Source of the DNA: Vagococcus fessus
GTDB taxonomy: Bacteria > Bacillota > Bacilli > Lactobacillales > Vagococcaceae
DNA: 64,000 nt
Direction: 5' to 3'
Assembly (NCBI RefSeq): GCF_003987565.1
Contig: NZ_NGJY01000002.1
Location: 496,001-560,000 of the forward strand
Both the position numbers and the translations under genes were made by a program. A model generated the notes under the pieces. The model was not told the DNA's origin, made no database searches, and was given only the letters and a program-made list of their open reading frames with translations. Shown here piece after piece: positions 9,315-18,211 of this stretch (position 1 is its first letter; every line of letters begins with the position of its first letter).

Positions 9315-9962
9315 CTATTTTCCAATAATTTTGATACTTGCGCTTGTACCTAAACGAGTTGCGCCAGCTTCGATGAATGCATTTGCTTCTTCAGCATTAT
9401 GAATCCCACCTGAAGCTTTAACTTCTGTTTTATCGCCAACAGTTGCTTTCATTAATTTAACGTCTTCTAATTTAGCACCACTTGTTGAGAAACCAGTAGA
9501 TGTTTTAACGAATTCTGCTCCTGAGTTCATTACTAATTCACTTGCTTTAGCAATTTCTTCGTCTGTAAGTAAGGCTGTTTCGATGATAACTTTAACTAAT
9601 TTATTTGAAGCATGTGATACTTCAACAACTGCATTGATATCATTTTGAACGGCATCGTAATTTTTCCCTTTTAATTCGCCGATGTTGATAACCATGTCTA
9701 ATTCTTCAACACCATCTTCAATTGCTTGTTTAGCTTCTGCTACTTTGATTGCTGTTGTGTTAGCCCCTAGAGGGAAACCAATAACACATGCAGGTTTAAC
9801 ATCTGTACCTTCTAAAGCTTTAGCTACGCGAGATACCCAGTAAGGATTAACCATTACTGTTGCAAATCCATGTTCTTTTGCTTCAGCTGTAACGCGGTCT
9901 ACGTCAGCCTCTGTTGCTGCTGCTGCTAAAATTGTGTGATCTAAATAACTTGCTAATGTCAT
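9315..9962 (-). CDS. deoC: deoxyribose-phosphate aldolase
   Basis: This 215-residue class I aldolase cleaves 2-deoxyribose-5-phosphate to glyceraldehyde-3-phosphate and acetaldehyde. The Schiff-base lysine is in FVKTSTGF (Lys153), with the conserved EELDMVINIG segment (Asp89) and the C-terminal KASGGI phosphate-binding stretch. Length and motifs match DERA of Firmicutes. It neighbours a SorC-family regulator and the ribose operon, forming a pentose/deoxypentose salvage block. A well-placed AGGAGG precedes the ATG. Confidence 0.96.
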   Translation of the reverse strand: MTLASYLDHTILAAAATEADVDRVTAEAKEHGFATVMVNPYWVSRVAKALEGTDVKPACVIGFPLGANTTAIKVAEAKQAIEDGVEELDMVINIGELKGKNYDAVQNDINAVVEVSHASNKLVKVIIETALLTDEEIAKASELVMNSGAEFVKTSTGFSTSGAKLEDVKLMKATVGDKTEVKASGGIHNAEEANAFIEAGATRLGTSASIKIIGK

Positions 9963-10056
9963 AATGTATGACCTCCTCTTATTCTTATCTTTATCATAGC
10001 ACTCGTTTTATCATTTGTAAAATGTTATTTTTTACAAATTTTCACATTCCTTGAAA

Positions 10057-10080
10057 TAAAAAAGCTTTTTAGCTTTTTTA
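10057..10080 (-). terminator. probable weak intrinsic terminator after the small lipoprotein gene
   Basis: A short A-rich/T-rich inverted repeat (AAAAAGCT / AGCTTTTT with a T-rich loop) overlaps the end of the lipoprotein gene. The stem is low in GC, so efficiency is uncertain. Confidence 0.5.
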
Positions 10081-10512
10081 TTTTTTTATGGGTTCTAATA
10101 CTAATCGCTGACCTTCCGATTCAATAATCATATTTTCACCCTCTTTTTTTATTGGATAACGCCCATCAATCCCCAAACTTTCTTCAGCTATTGAAATCTT
10201 TCCTTCTTTTAGTGAATAGTCGGCTGTTGTTTTCAACTGCGACACAATCGTTTTAGCCATTGATTCTGCAAATTCTTTTCCTAACGTTTTAGCATCAGCT
10301 GGCATTTTATCCATATCTATCGATTTAAGCTCTGGTGTTATTTTAACCTTATCTTCTTTAAAAGAAAACTGAACCTCTAAATCAATTCCATCATTGTTTA
10401 TCGTTGAATGCCACTCATTTTCCATTAAATCATTTGGTGTTGCATCACTTGTGCAGGCGCTTAGTACCGTTACCATGATAATACTCATTATAACTAGAAT
10501 ATACTTTTTCAT
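10078..10512 (-). CDS. small lipoprotein of unknown function
   Basis: This 144-residue protein has a type II signal peptide ending in the lipobox LSAC (lipidated Cys about residue 20). It is therefore predicted to be anchored to the outer face of the membrane. The mature part is short, beta-rich and charged, with no catalytic motif I recognise; such domains often occur in uncharacterised Gram-positive lipoproteins. It is monocistronic, with its own terminator and the divergent Mga-like regulator gene about 190 bases upstream. Confidence 0.75.
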   Translation of the reverse strand: MKKYILVIMSIIMVTVLSACTSDATPNDLMENEWHSTINNDGIDLEVQFSFKEDKVKITPELKSIDMDKMPADAKTLGKEFAESMAKTIVSQLKTTADYSLKEGKISIAEESLGIDGRYPIKKEGENMIIESEGQRLVLEPIKK

Positions 10513-10700
10513 TTTTTAAAACCCTCCATTTGTTATTTAATAAGCGTATCATAGCTGAAATAGAAATAACAGCACTCTTATTGAAATGTTTTTTAATTCC
10601 CCCTAATAACTAGATTATTGTTCATTATATGATTGTGATTCTCTGCAGATATTTCTGAAGCGCCTAATCGAAGATATACCTACTATAATAGTGTTACACT

Positions 10701-12227
10701 ATGAAATTGGAGGATAAAAATATGCTGGAATTATTGTTGAAAAAAAATGAATACAAACAAGTTCTTATTATGGAAGCTCTATTAAAAGATCAAGAAATTA
10801 CTAAAATTAATCTTGAACTCAATCACAAAATAACTTTATCTACTTTGAATCGGTATATTAGAAATATTAATGCTGCTCTCAGTAATTTTGATACTTCAAA
10901 ATCTATTACTATAGAAACCACTTCTGAAAAAATATTTTTGTCCAGTGCCCCTTCAACATTTACTCACACCTTGTTCCATCATATTCTGATAAGTTATTTA
11001 CATGAGTCAACTGTCTACCAGACTCTTAAAGCTTTACTACTTAAAGCTGAACAGAACACTGCTGCTTTAATACATTCTTTAAACATTTCTTCTAGCTACT
11101 TTAATAAAGTAATCAAACAAATTAATAATTATCTTTCTATTACTAACGTCCAAATTCGTCAGAAAAATAATGTGATTTTTTTTAAGGGAAATGAATTGAA
11201 CATCCTCTATCTCGAATTTCTAATTCGCCAATATTTGAGTAAAATAGATAATTTACCTTACCACTGTACGCACTCTTTTCCTGAACTTGACGTGCTCATT
11301 CCAAACTATAAGACCCTTAATCTAACTGACAGTCATCTTGCTCGTGTAGAAGAATTACATCGAGTATTAAAAAAATGCTGTACTACTTTAAACACTATTA
11401 AAATTACTGATTCAGAATCAAGAGACAGCTTGAGTATTATTACTTCCGAGTCCGACTTCCTTATGCCCTCAACAGAAACAATCACTATCTCATCCGATGT
11501 ACGTTTACTAATTAATCTACTTATCCGTCTCAATTCAACTCAATTCGAAACTAAAAATACAAAGAATAAAATTGGTCTAAGATTATCTGAATCACAAACC
11601 GAACTTGCAAAAGATGCTAAACTTTTAGTAGACAATCTTATTTCTACTTTTTTTTCACCCATGAGTGTTAGTAACTATGATTACTACGAATTTATTTATA
11701 ATGCTCATCTTCACTTGATTTATATACGCTTATTTGGTTTTGATATTAAATCGTTATTCAAATTAACTGATGAACACGCTCTTTATAATAACAAGAATAT
11801 ACAACCTGGTTATTTAGCCTTGAAAAACTACTTTGAAAAACCAAATAATTTTTCAAATCTTGCTATAAGAAATCAAATTGATATCCTTTCTAATAAAAAT
11901 CTATTTATCGATTCTAGTTATTCGGCAATTAGAAATTATCGAAAAGCTTCTCTCACAATCTGTTTTGATTTTATTTATAGACTTTCTTTTGAACAGTTCT
12001 TGCAAACTCGTCTTCGTCATATTTTTTCGGAAAACATTCTTATTTTTTCTTTCAATACAATGGAATCAGATATACTTGTTACTGATTATATCCCTAATAT
12101 ATCTGATTCTATCGAGCTATTTACATTTACAGATACGAACTCTGTAACGGAATTAGAAAATCTACTGTCCCTAATAACACGAGTTTATAGTAAACGAATT
12201 ATGGAATTTGAAAATTACTATCTATAA
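10701..12227 (+). CDS. Mga/AtxA-like helix-turn-helix transcriptional regulator
   Basis: This 508-residue protein has an N-terminal winged-helix pair typical of Mga-family regulators (LLLKKNEYKQVLIMEALLKDQ and a second HTH near residues 110-150), a PRD-like central part and a long C-terminal region. It has no transmembrane segment. Mga-type regulators often control surface-protein genes in streptococci and enterococci, and this gene converges on a WxL cluster at 12353-15720. Control of that cluster is plausible but not shown by the sequence. The ATG used by the long frame is at 10701; the in-frame ATG at 10722 is an alternative. Confidence 0.75.
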   Translation: MKLEDKNMLELLLKKNEYKQVLIMEALLKDQEITKINLELNHKITLSTLNRYIRNINAALSNFDTSKSITIETTSEKIFLSSAPSTFTHTLFHHILISYLHESTVYQTLKALLLKAEQNTAALIHSLNISSSYFNKVIKQINNYLSITNVQIRQKNNVIFFKGNELNILYLEFLIRQYLSKIDNLPYHCTHSFPELDVLIPNYKTLNLTDSHLARVEELHRVLKKCCTTLNTIKITDSESRDSLSIITSESDFLMPSTETITISSDVRLLINLLIRLNSTQFETKNTKNKIGLRLSESQTELAKDAKLLVDNLISTFFSPMSVSNYDYYEFIYNAHLHLIYIRLFGFDIKSLFKLTDEHALYNNKNIQPGYLALKNYFEKPNNFSNLAIRNQIDILSNKNLFIDSSYSAIRNYRKASLTICFDFIYRLSFEQFLQTRLRHIFSENILIFSFNTMESDILVTDYIPNISDSIELFTFTDTNSVTELENLLSLITRVYSKRIMEFENYYL

Positions 12228-12273
12228 ATTAATAACTCAGTTGAACAAATAGCGTTATATCATTAGATAGTCT

Positions 12274-12302
12274 AAAAAGGAGTAGGTAGCTACTCCTTTT
12301 TT
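12274..12302. terminator. bidirectional intrinsic terminator between convergent genes
   Basis: GGAGTAG / CTACTCC with a four-base loop is flanked by A- and T-runs. It lies between the plus-strand Mga-like gene and the minus-strand DUF916-type gene and can serve both. Confidence 0.85.
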
Positions 12303-12352
12303 ATTTTTCCTTTTAAACTATATGATAAATACTTTTTCCTTCAATAGGAAGT

Positions 12353-13360
12353 TTACTTCTTGTTGTTATTTCTTCCTTTAATAAAAAGAATGACTAACAG
12401 AACTACTACTAACACTGCTAAAGTAATAATTGCTAACAGCTTCTTGTCTATTGGCTCTTTGACTTCTTTACGTTTTTCTTCTTCAGCTATTGCTTTAGGT
12501 AAACTATCCTGAACTGTTATTTTAGTGTTAAACGTCCACTTATTCTTCTCGGTCGCAACTCTTAATTCAACAGGATGGACGCCTTGTTCTAAATTTTTCA
12601 TCTCCTCTTCATCTAAAGGAAGTTCTAAAGTTGTTTTAGTATACGGCGCAACATTATATAACTGTTCCTCCGTTAAAGGAATACTTTTTACACATGTATC
12701 ATGCTCGTTTGACTTAATACGTGCTGACATATCAAACGATTTAATAAATAAACCATTAGCATTATCTAATGTTACCGAAAGCATTGGTCTACCATTAACC
12801 ATCCTTATAGCTGCTTCATCAAGTGTCAATTCTTTACGATTCTCAATCTCTTCACCATGTAAGAAAATTGAAATCGTACGCTGTATTAGATTGACCACTC
12901 CTTGTTGAGTGTCATCTGGTAGCTCTTTAACATTTATCCCCCCGGCCATAACTCCTTTAAATACTTCTGGTATCGACACTGTATAATTAATAAGACGCTC
13001 TTCCCCTGATTCTAATCTAAGTTCTTCTTCTTTTAAATCAGAATGAATAACTTTCGTTATATCAAATGGGGCTTGAGTAGATTGGCTAATTGATCGGCTA
13101 AATCCATAATCAATTACACCATTAGTAGAACTATTGGCATTTGTTAATGTCACACCCAATTTGATAGCCTCTTCTTCATTATTTTTCACCTTGACTTGAT
13201 AGGTAATGATCTCACCTTTTATAGCAGGAATATCCAGATAGCCTACACTCGTATCTTTTTGTTCAGCGGGATGAAGCAGCTGGACGTTAAAATCAGCAGC
13301 CTCTGAGACGCCTCCTATCAACCCGAATACTCCTATTATTACCACTAGTAATCGTTTCAT
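12353..13360 (-). CDS. WxL-cluster DUF916/DUF3324 membrane-anchored protein
   Basis: This 335-residue protein matches the WxL-interacting protein architecture: a signal peptide (1-21), a peptidoglycan-binding DUF916-type domain (residues about 25-140, including the LGVTLTNANSSTNGVIDY segment), a DUF3324 host-binding-type domain (about 155-275), then a C-terminal transmembrane helix and basic tail (NNNKK). Proteins of this family occur in almost all WxL clusters. It is the last gene of the cluster and is separated from the WxL gene by an internal terminator hairpin, so it is probably expressed at a lower level. Confidence 0.88.
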   Translation of the reverse strand: MKRLLVVIIGVFGLIGGVSEAADFNVQLLHPAEQKDTSVGYLDIPAIKGEIITYQVKVKNNEEEAIKLGVTLTNANSSTNGVIDYGFSRSISQSTQAPFDITKVIHSDLKEEELRLESGEERLINYTVSIPEVFKGVMAGGINVKELPDDTQQGVVNLIQRTISIFLHGEEIENRKELTLDEAAIRMVNGRPMLSVTLDNANGLFIKSFDMSARIKSNEHDTCVKSIPLTEEQLYNVAPYTKTTLELPLDEEEMKNLEQGVHPVELRVATEKNKWTFNTKITVQDSLPKAIAEEEKRKEVKEPIDKKLLAIITLAVLVVVLLVILFIKGRNNNKK

Positions 13361-13380
13361 TTACTTTTCTCCTTTACATG

Positions 13381-13407
13381 AAAAAAGACTCCTAAGAGTC
13401 TTTTTTT
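13381..13407 (-). terminator. terminator hairpin inside the WxL cluster
   Basis: GACTC / GAGTC extended by six A:T pairs forms a short hairpin with a four-base loop and a minus-strand T-run. It overlaps the stop codon of the WxL gene and precedes the DUF916-type gene of the same cluster, so it can attenuate read-through. Confidence 0.75.
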
Positions 13408-14029
13408 ATAACGTATTTTCAGCTACTTTTTGTTCGCCATTTTCACCCAATGTCCATGTTACACTTTGATTAAACTCACGTTGGGCAGTAGCTGATGCTT
13501 TTGATTCATCAAATTCAAGATTAGCTGTCGCACTTGTAAATGCTATTTTGTGGTCGCCTAAAGCTGCAGCATTTCCAATAACTAACTGTGTTACAGCCTT
13601 ACTATCTGATACCACTTTAAACTCTTCAATTGAAACTGCATTTTTTTCGGTAAAAGTTGAAGGGTTCTCCATGACTTCCGTTCCACCTGTGTAAGTAACA
13701 TCAAATTTTGTAATCATTGTATCTTTTACTAGATCACTTGCTGTAACTGAAATTGTGATATCTTTAAATGTATCATTTGTAAAATCTAATGTTTTACCAT
13801 CAGATGAATCATTTACCGTTACTTCTTTAGAACCTTTTTTTATATCTTCTGGTTTGATTTCACCAAAATCATAACTTGGCGCAGCTGTAATCTTAGCAGC
13901 ACCATCACCAGGCACGATACTTACTGTATTAGTTGACCCCGTTGTTGACGGCACATTTTCCTCTGCCAATGCTACATTACCTAAAACTGCTGTGGCTACC
14001 AATGCCATCCCAAAAACTGTCTTTTTCAT
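13406..14029 (-). CDS. small WxL-domain surface protein
   Basis: This 207-residue secreted protein has a signal peptide (MKKTVFGMALVATAVLGNVALA) and a compact beta-rich WxL domain ending in SVTWTLGENG. The distal WTL motif is clear; the proximal motif is not a strict WxL (the corresponding strand reads ITISVTAS). WxL domains attach non-covalently to peptidoglycan in enterococci. The neighbours (small LPQTD protein, secreted adhesin-like protein and DUF916/DUF3324 protein) complete a standard cluster. Confidence 0.88.
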   Translation of the reverse strand: MKKTVFGMALVATAVLGNVALAEENVPSTTGSTNTVSIVPGDGAAKITAAPSYDFGEIKPEDIKKGSKEVTVNDSSDGKTLDFTNDTFKDITISVTASDLVKDTMITKFDVTYTGGTEVMENPSTFTEKNAVSIEEFKVVSDSKAVTQLVIGNAAALGDHKIAFTSATANLEFDESKASATAQREFNQSVTWTLGENGEQKVAENTL

Positions 14030-14044
14030 ATCATTATTCTCCTT

Positions 14045-14380
14045 TTAAGTTAACTTTTTATGTTTTACTTTCTTATAATAAACGGCTATACTAGCCACTA
14101 CTATCACTATACATCCGACTAATACATAGCCAAATTCTACTTTTTCATCCGTTTGAGGCAACTTTTTTTGTTCTGTTTTCTTAACCTCAGTTGTCTCAAT
14201 CACACTTTCACCTGCTGGAGGTTTTGGAAAACTAGGCGGATGCTCTTCGCTAGGTTCCCATTTTCCTAAATTGATTTCAACTTGATTAACTGATGTCATT
14301 GCCGAACCAACTACCTTTAAAGGACTCAAACTCATTAAAAAAAGCACACTTAATCCTACTGCTATTTTCTTCATCTTCAC
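14045..14380 (-). CDS. small surface protein with LPQTDE sorting signal
   Basis: This 111-residue protein has a signal peptide (1-25), a Pro-rich spacer and a sorting-signal layout: LPQTD near residues 74-78, a hydrophobic stretch and a Lys-rich tail (KKVKHKKLT). The fifth residue of the motif is Asp instead of the canonical Gly. It fits the LPQTxE form known from Lactobacillus plantarum sortase substrates, so it may still be anchored. It lies between the secreted 444-residue protein and the WxL gene with short spacers, as the equivalent LPQTG protein does in the cluster at the left edge. Confidence 0.78.
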   Translation of the reverse strand: MKMKKIAVGLSVLFLMSLSPLKVVGSAMTSVNQVEINLGKWEPSEEHPPSFPKPPAGESVIETTEVKKTEQKKLPQTDEKVEFGYVLVGCIVIVVASIAVYYKKVKHKKLT

Positions 14381-14385
14381 CCTCC

Positions 14386-15720
14386 CTATAAGCTCTCGGC
14401 AGAAGTTAGACTATCCGTATTTGACTGAATAATCCAATCCAACGCAACACTATTTTTTCCATCGTAAATCGTTACCAAATCCTCATTTGACAACCCTCGG
14501 AATTGTAACAATTCATGTAATGGTAAAACTACTTCCGATTGCCCCATCCCTGTTTGACAAATATTTTGAAGGGACTCCGTTGTCAAGAGTTGGTCTCGAT
14601 AGAACAACTTATCCGCCATAAAAGTAGCCGCCGTTACCTGTTCACTCCGCTTTACAACAAGTTGATAACCAGCTGTTTGAGCATTCTTTACTGTCAAATT
14701 CGACACTCCTGATGCAACTGATGATGTCCTATCACTTCCAGGTGTTTTCAAATCGACAATATGATTTAATGTTGCATTATCAATTTCTACTATGGGTTCC
14801 TCCGCATCGATTTGAAGAGGAATTGTCAACCTTACATTATCGACAGAGTTATCTTTCGTTATAGAAAACGGATAACCCGAATAGGTTGCATCAAACCGGG
14901 TGTAGGCTGGTAATTGGAACGATAATCCCAATTGTTCACCTTTAAGTTTCAACCCTTCTTTTTTAATCGTTAGTGTAAAGTCAGCTTGTGTCGCGTCCTC
15001 TTGAACTGGTGCAACTGACAAATCAAAATAATCACTTGCTGGCCCTACAGGTTGACCATTTACAATTAAATTAAAAGTCGACAGAGGACTGCTTGCTAAA
15101 CTATCTTCATCAATAGCAACCACTAACTTTTCATTTTCAGGGTATACATTCTTATCTCCAACTATAACGATAGACATATTTCCAGTGGAAGGATGAATAG
15201 TGAATCGACCTGCATCTCCCCATTTATTTTTAGGTAAATCAGTTTGAAGCTGTGATAGGTCATATCCTAGCCTTACCGGTAAACGAAACGTTTGAGCTTG
15301 CGTCTGTGGCGTAAAGACGATTCGTTTATCTTGAAGTGAGCTTTGCATAAAAGGTTCCAAACCACCTAAAACTAACTCTTTTGAACCTTCCTTATTAATA
15401 AAATGTTCATGAATAAGGCTTTTAGCAAACTCTTTTATTCCATTTTGATGTTTCTCATGATCAACCTTATCCTTACGACTATTTTCTAATTCAGTAGTTG
15501 AAGATTCAACTTCACTCTGCCTCACCTCAATTTTCCCCTTCAAAATAGGGCTTTCAACTGACTCGCTTGAGTCCTGTTCAGTGTCGATAATTTCTGAGGA
15601 ACTTGCTACTATATCTTCTTGTTCCAACAATTCTTCGGCTGAAACTTGCTTAATTACACCAGTCAAAATCCCAACGCTTGCTAAACACAATATTAGTCTT
15701 TTTATTTTTTTGATTCCCAT
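14386..15720 (-). CDS. secreted WxL-cluster adhesin-like protein
   Basis: This 444-residue protein starts with a signal peptide (residues 1-29). A Ser/Glu-rich linker (about 30-110) follows, then beta-rich Ig-like segments containing phrases such as FTLTIKKEGLKL. No sorting signal or transmembrane anchor is present, so it probably stays at the surface through partners encoded in the same cluster or is released. It is the first gene of the WxL cluster and has a strong AGGAGG before its ATG. I do not recognise a specific ligand-binding family. Confidence 0.7.
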   Translation of the reverse strand: MGIKKIKRLILCLASVGILTGVIKQVSAEELLEQEDIVASSSEIIDTEQDSSESVESPILKGKIEVRQSEVESSTTELENSRKDKVDHEKHQNGIKEFAKSLIHEHFINKEGSKELVLGGLEPFMQSSLQDKRIVFTPQTQAQTFRLPVRLGYDLSQLQTDLPKNKWGDAGRFTIHPSTGNMSIVIVGDKNVYPENEKLVVAIDEDSLASSPLSTFNLIVNGQPVGPASDYFDLSVAPVQEDATQADFTLTIKKEGLKLKGEQLGLSFQLPAYTRFDATYSGYPFSITKDNSVDNVRLTIPLQIDAEEPIVEIDNATLNHIVDLKTPGSDRTSSVASGVSNLTVKNAQTAGYQLVVKRSEQVTAATFMADKLFYRDQLLTTESLQNICQTGMGQSEVVLPLHELLQFRGLSNEDLVTIYDGKNSVALDWIIQSNTDSLTSAESL

Positions 15721-16281
15721 AACCTCCTAAAAGAAAAGTATAATAGACACGTTAAACATAATACGTTCTTTTAGTATAAAAACACTACCCTATATTGTCA
15801 ACGCTTACACTAACGGTCGTTATTTGAAAAAACTACTCAAATTTTAATAATTACAATTTAATATCTATACTTTGCTATTTTTCCGTAACGAAATAGTATT
15901 TATTGACTATTTTTAATACTACTCTTTTATTTAATTATTAAATAAAAGAAAAAATTCTTCAAAACTTTGTATGGCAGCCTTCATTAATTTTAGCACTATT
16001 CTCTTATCATACTTAAAGACTATAACACCGCTCTTTATGCTATACTTAATAAACGTATAGTCGAGCTTAAGTTTAAGCAATAGGTGTTATTGAAATACTT
16101 ACGGTATCTAGTATAATAATAAGTAGCTATTACAAGTTGTTCAAATCATCAACTCCAACTGACTCGTTGAAACTGGTGTACCTATAAAATGATCAACTAA
16201 TCAAAAGGTCACATCTTGCTAAAGAACGCTTGATCATGAATAAAAAAGAAAACTATATAAATAATCTTAGAGGTGAATGGA
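15721..16281. other. long intergenic region between divergent transcription units
   Basis: No gene is apparent. It should hold the promoters of the minus-strand WxL cluster and the plus-strand HTH gene. An imperfect structure is visible near 16020-16095: ATAACACC at 16022-16029 is complementary to GGTGTTAT at 16083-16090, with further short repeats between them. I cannot assign a function. Confidence 0.4.
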
Positions 16282-17088
16282 ATGAATTATAAGACAGTAC
16301 GTGAGTTATCAGAAGAATGGGGCATTAGTCGACAAGCCATTCAAAAAAGAATCAAATCGTTACCTAAAGAAAATCACCCAAAAAAAGTTGACGGTAGATA
16401 TGTTATTTCTCCTGAAACGGTTGCCCTTTTAGAAGAAAAATATCCTAACGAAAATAAACCTGAGCCTAAAGTGGAAATCGACCCAACAACTGAAAAATCA
16501 TTAGTTGACGGTTGTTTAGATGAATTAGAAACAGGCTATGACGACTTATACAAAGAAAAAGAAGATAATACATCTAAGGAAGTTAAAGAAGAAACAGTAA
16601 ATGAAAAAACAACTCAAGTCATTTCAAAGGACCTACAACTCGATGATATGTCAACTGCTACAATGGTTGAAGAATTACGCCGCGACAAGCAAAACTTATA
16701 TAACATTATCTCAGGCTTAGAAGAACGATTAAAAGAAAATCAAAACTTACTCAATCAACAACAACAACTTACATTACAAAGTAATAAACAAATTCAACAG
16801 CTACAACTACAGTTAACTGGTGATGTCCAACCTGACAAAGAAGATGTTACCCAATCTAAAGATGATTTTGTTCACCAAGAGGAAGAACCTGAAGATGAGC
16901 CAATCAAAACGAAAGATACGTACACAGATGATGAGTACTCTCTTGAGTTAAAAGAACTCCAAGAAAAACTAGAAGAAAAAGAACGTGAATTAGGTCGCTT
17001 CCCTAGAGAAGATGCTCCACATCAAAAACTAGAAGAAGATGGCGAAAAAAAATCATTTTTCAGTAGAATGTTTTCTAAACGAAATTAA
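16282..17088 (+). CDS. DUF536-like HTH and coiled-coil protein
   Basis: The protein is 268 residues from the preferred ATG, which is 6-7 bases after AGAGGTG; a GTG at 16273 would add three residues but overlaps that ribosome-binding site. The N-terminus (YKTVRELSEEWGISRQAIQKR) is a MerR-like helix-turn-helix. A Glu/Lys-rich linker follows, then a Gln-rich coiled coil (about 125-180) and an acidic C-terminal part with a second coiled coil. This layout resembles the DUF536 family found near replication genes of plasmids and on chromosomes of lactic acid bacteria. Its function is not established. Confidence 0.7.
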   Translation: MNYKTVRELSEEWGISRQAIQKRIKSLPKENHPKKVDGRYVISPETVALLEEKYPNENKPEPKVEIDPTTEKSLVDGCLDELETGYDDLYKEKEDNTSKEVKEETVNEKTTQVISKDLQLDDMSTATMVEELRRDKQNLYNIISGLEERLKENQNLLNQQQQLTLQSNKQIQQLQLQLTGDVQPDKEDVTQSKDDFVHQEEEPEDEPIKTKDTYTDDEYSLELKELQEKLEEKERELGRFPREDAPHQKLEEDGEKKSFFSRMFSKRN

Positions 17089-17097
17089 CTAAATAAA

Positions 17098-17137
17098 AAA
17101 AAGGTGCCGTGTTAAATTTAACACGACATCTTTTTTT
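17098..17137. terminator. bidirectional terminator between the HTH gene and truA
   Basis: The palindrome CGTGTTAAATTTAACACG (17108-17125) is extended by weaker pairs and flanked by A- and T-runs. It lies between convergent genes. Confidence 0.8.
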
Positions 17138-17876
17138 AGTTATAATACACTTCATCTAAAAATAAGCCATGACCAGGGACTGTTTCACCCGCTGCTTGTC
17201 TTACTTTCTTCTCAAATATCTCATCAATGTTACTTAACTCCATCTCACCTGAACCTACTGCTAATATCGTTCCCATCATAATACGAACCATATTATATAA
17301 GAAACCTTCTCCTACAAATTTAAACTGAATTAGGTTTCCTTTTGTATCTATCGCAATCGAATTGATGGTTCTAACAGTTGATTTTTTTGTCTTTTTAAGC
17401 GAAGAAAAGCCAATAAAATCATGTTCTCCTACTAATTTATCACAAGCTGCTTGCATCTTTTTAGTATCCAATTCTTGCGGATAATGATAGCTGAAGTTTC
17501 GTTCAATTGCAGAAGGGACTTCTTTATTCCACACATAATAACTGTACTGCTTACCTGATGCATTATATCTTGCATGAAAACGTTCAGGTACTTCTTCTAC
17601 ATTTGTGATAACAATATCACGAGGCAATGCGTTATTTAAATAACTCATCATCTTTTCAGGTGTCATCGTTGACGCTGTTTTAAAATTCGCAACCTGTCCT
17701 CTAGCATGTGTTCCAGAATCCGTACGACCTGAGCCAACTATTTCTAATTCTTCACCTGTCATTTTACTTAACGTCATTTCAATTTTCCCTTGAATCGTTT
17801 TATCAGAATCACCTAATCGTTGCCAACCTAAATATCGTTTCCCATCATACTCTATTGTTAATTTTATATTTTTCAT
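17136..17876 (-). CDS. truA: tRNA pseudouridine(38-40) synthase
   Basis: This 246-residue enzyme isomerises uridines 38-40 in the tRNA anticodon stem-loop. The catalytic aspartate is Asp53 in GSGRTDSGTHA, and the conserved FLYNMVRIMMGT segment near the C-terminus is present. Length is typical. It converges with the HTH protein gene and appears monocistronic in this window. Confidence 0.96.
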   Translation of the reverse strand: MKNIKLTIEYDGKRYLGWQRLGDSDKTIQGKIEMTLSKMTGEELEIVGSGRTDSGTHARGQVANFKTASTMTPEKMMSYLNNALPRDIVITNVEEVPERFHARYNASGKQYSYYVWNKEVPSAIERNFSYHYPQELDTKKMQAACDKLVGEHDFIGFSSLKKTKKSTVRTINSIAIDTKGNLIQFKFVGEGFLYNMVRIMMGTILAVGSGEMELSNIDEIFEKKVRQAAGETVPGHGLFLDEVYYN

Positions 17877-18211
17877 TTTTATTTTCCTCTCCTACTCCAT
17901 ACATCATTTCCTCTATTATACATCAAATACAAGGATTTATTTGAGCTTTATCCACATATATACCTCGAGTAACTAATCCTTTTTCACATTCTTTACAGTT
18001 TGTGAAAATCCTTTGTCAAAAATTGCGTTCATTCGGCAAAAATTGGGAAAGATTGGTATATCAAAGGAATTCCTGTTTAAATAAGGATCCTCTAATTTTT
18101 AAACAGACTTAGTAGTTTACTTCACAAAATGAGTATGATAATCTACTGGTACAACGAACTTGTGAATAATAACACAAAAAGTTGATAACGATTTAAAAGG
18201 AGATAACTATT
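17877..18211. other. regulatory intergenic region before the PTS IIC-like gene
   Basis: No gene is seen. The region holds the plus-strand promoter region of the PTS IIC-like/ldhD pair, a Rex-like box at 18160-18177 and two further half-sites (TTGTGAAAA near 18000 and TTCACAAAA near 18121). A near-repeat CAAAAATTG occurs twice around 18017-18048. Confidence 0.5.
18160..18177. promoter_or_regulatory. Rex-like redox operator
   Basis: TTGTGAATAATAACACAA matches the 18-bp Rex consensus TTGTGAA-N4-TTCACAA at all positions except the two T residues of the right inner half. Rex represses fermentative NADH-oxidising genes and is released by high NADH. The box lies 35 bp before the PTS IIC-like start codon, upstream of the D-lactate dehydrogenase gene, a classical type of Rex target. 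Confidence 0.65.
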
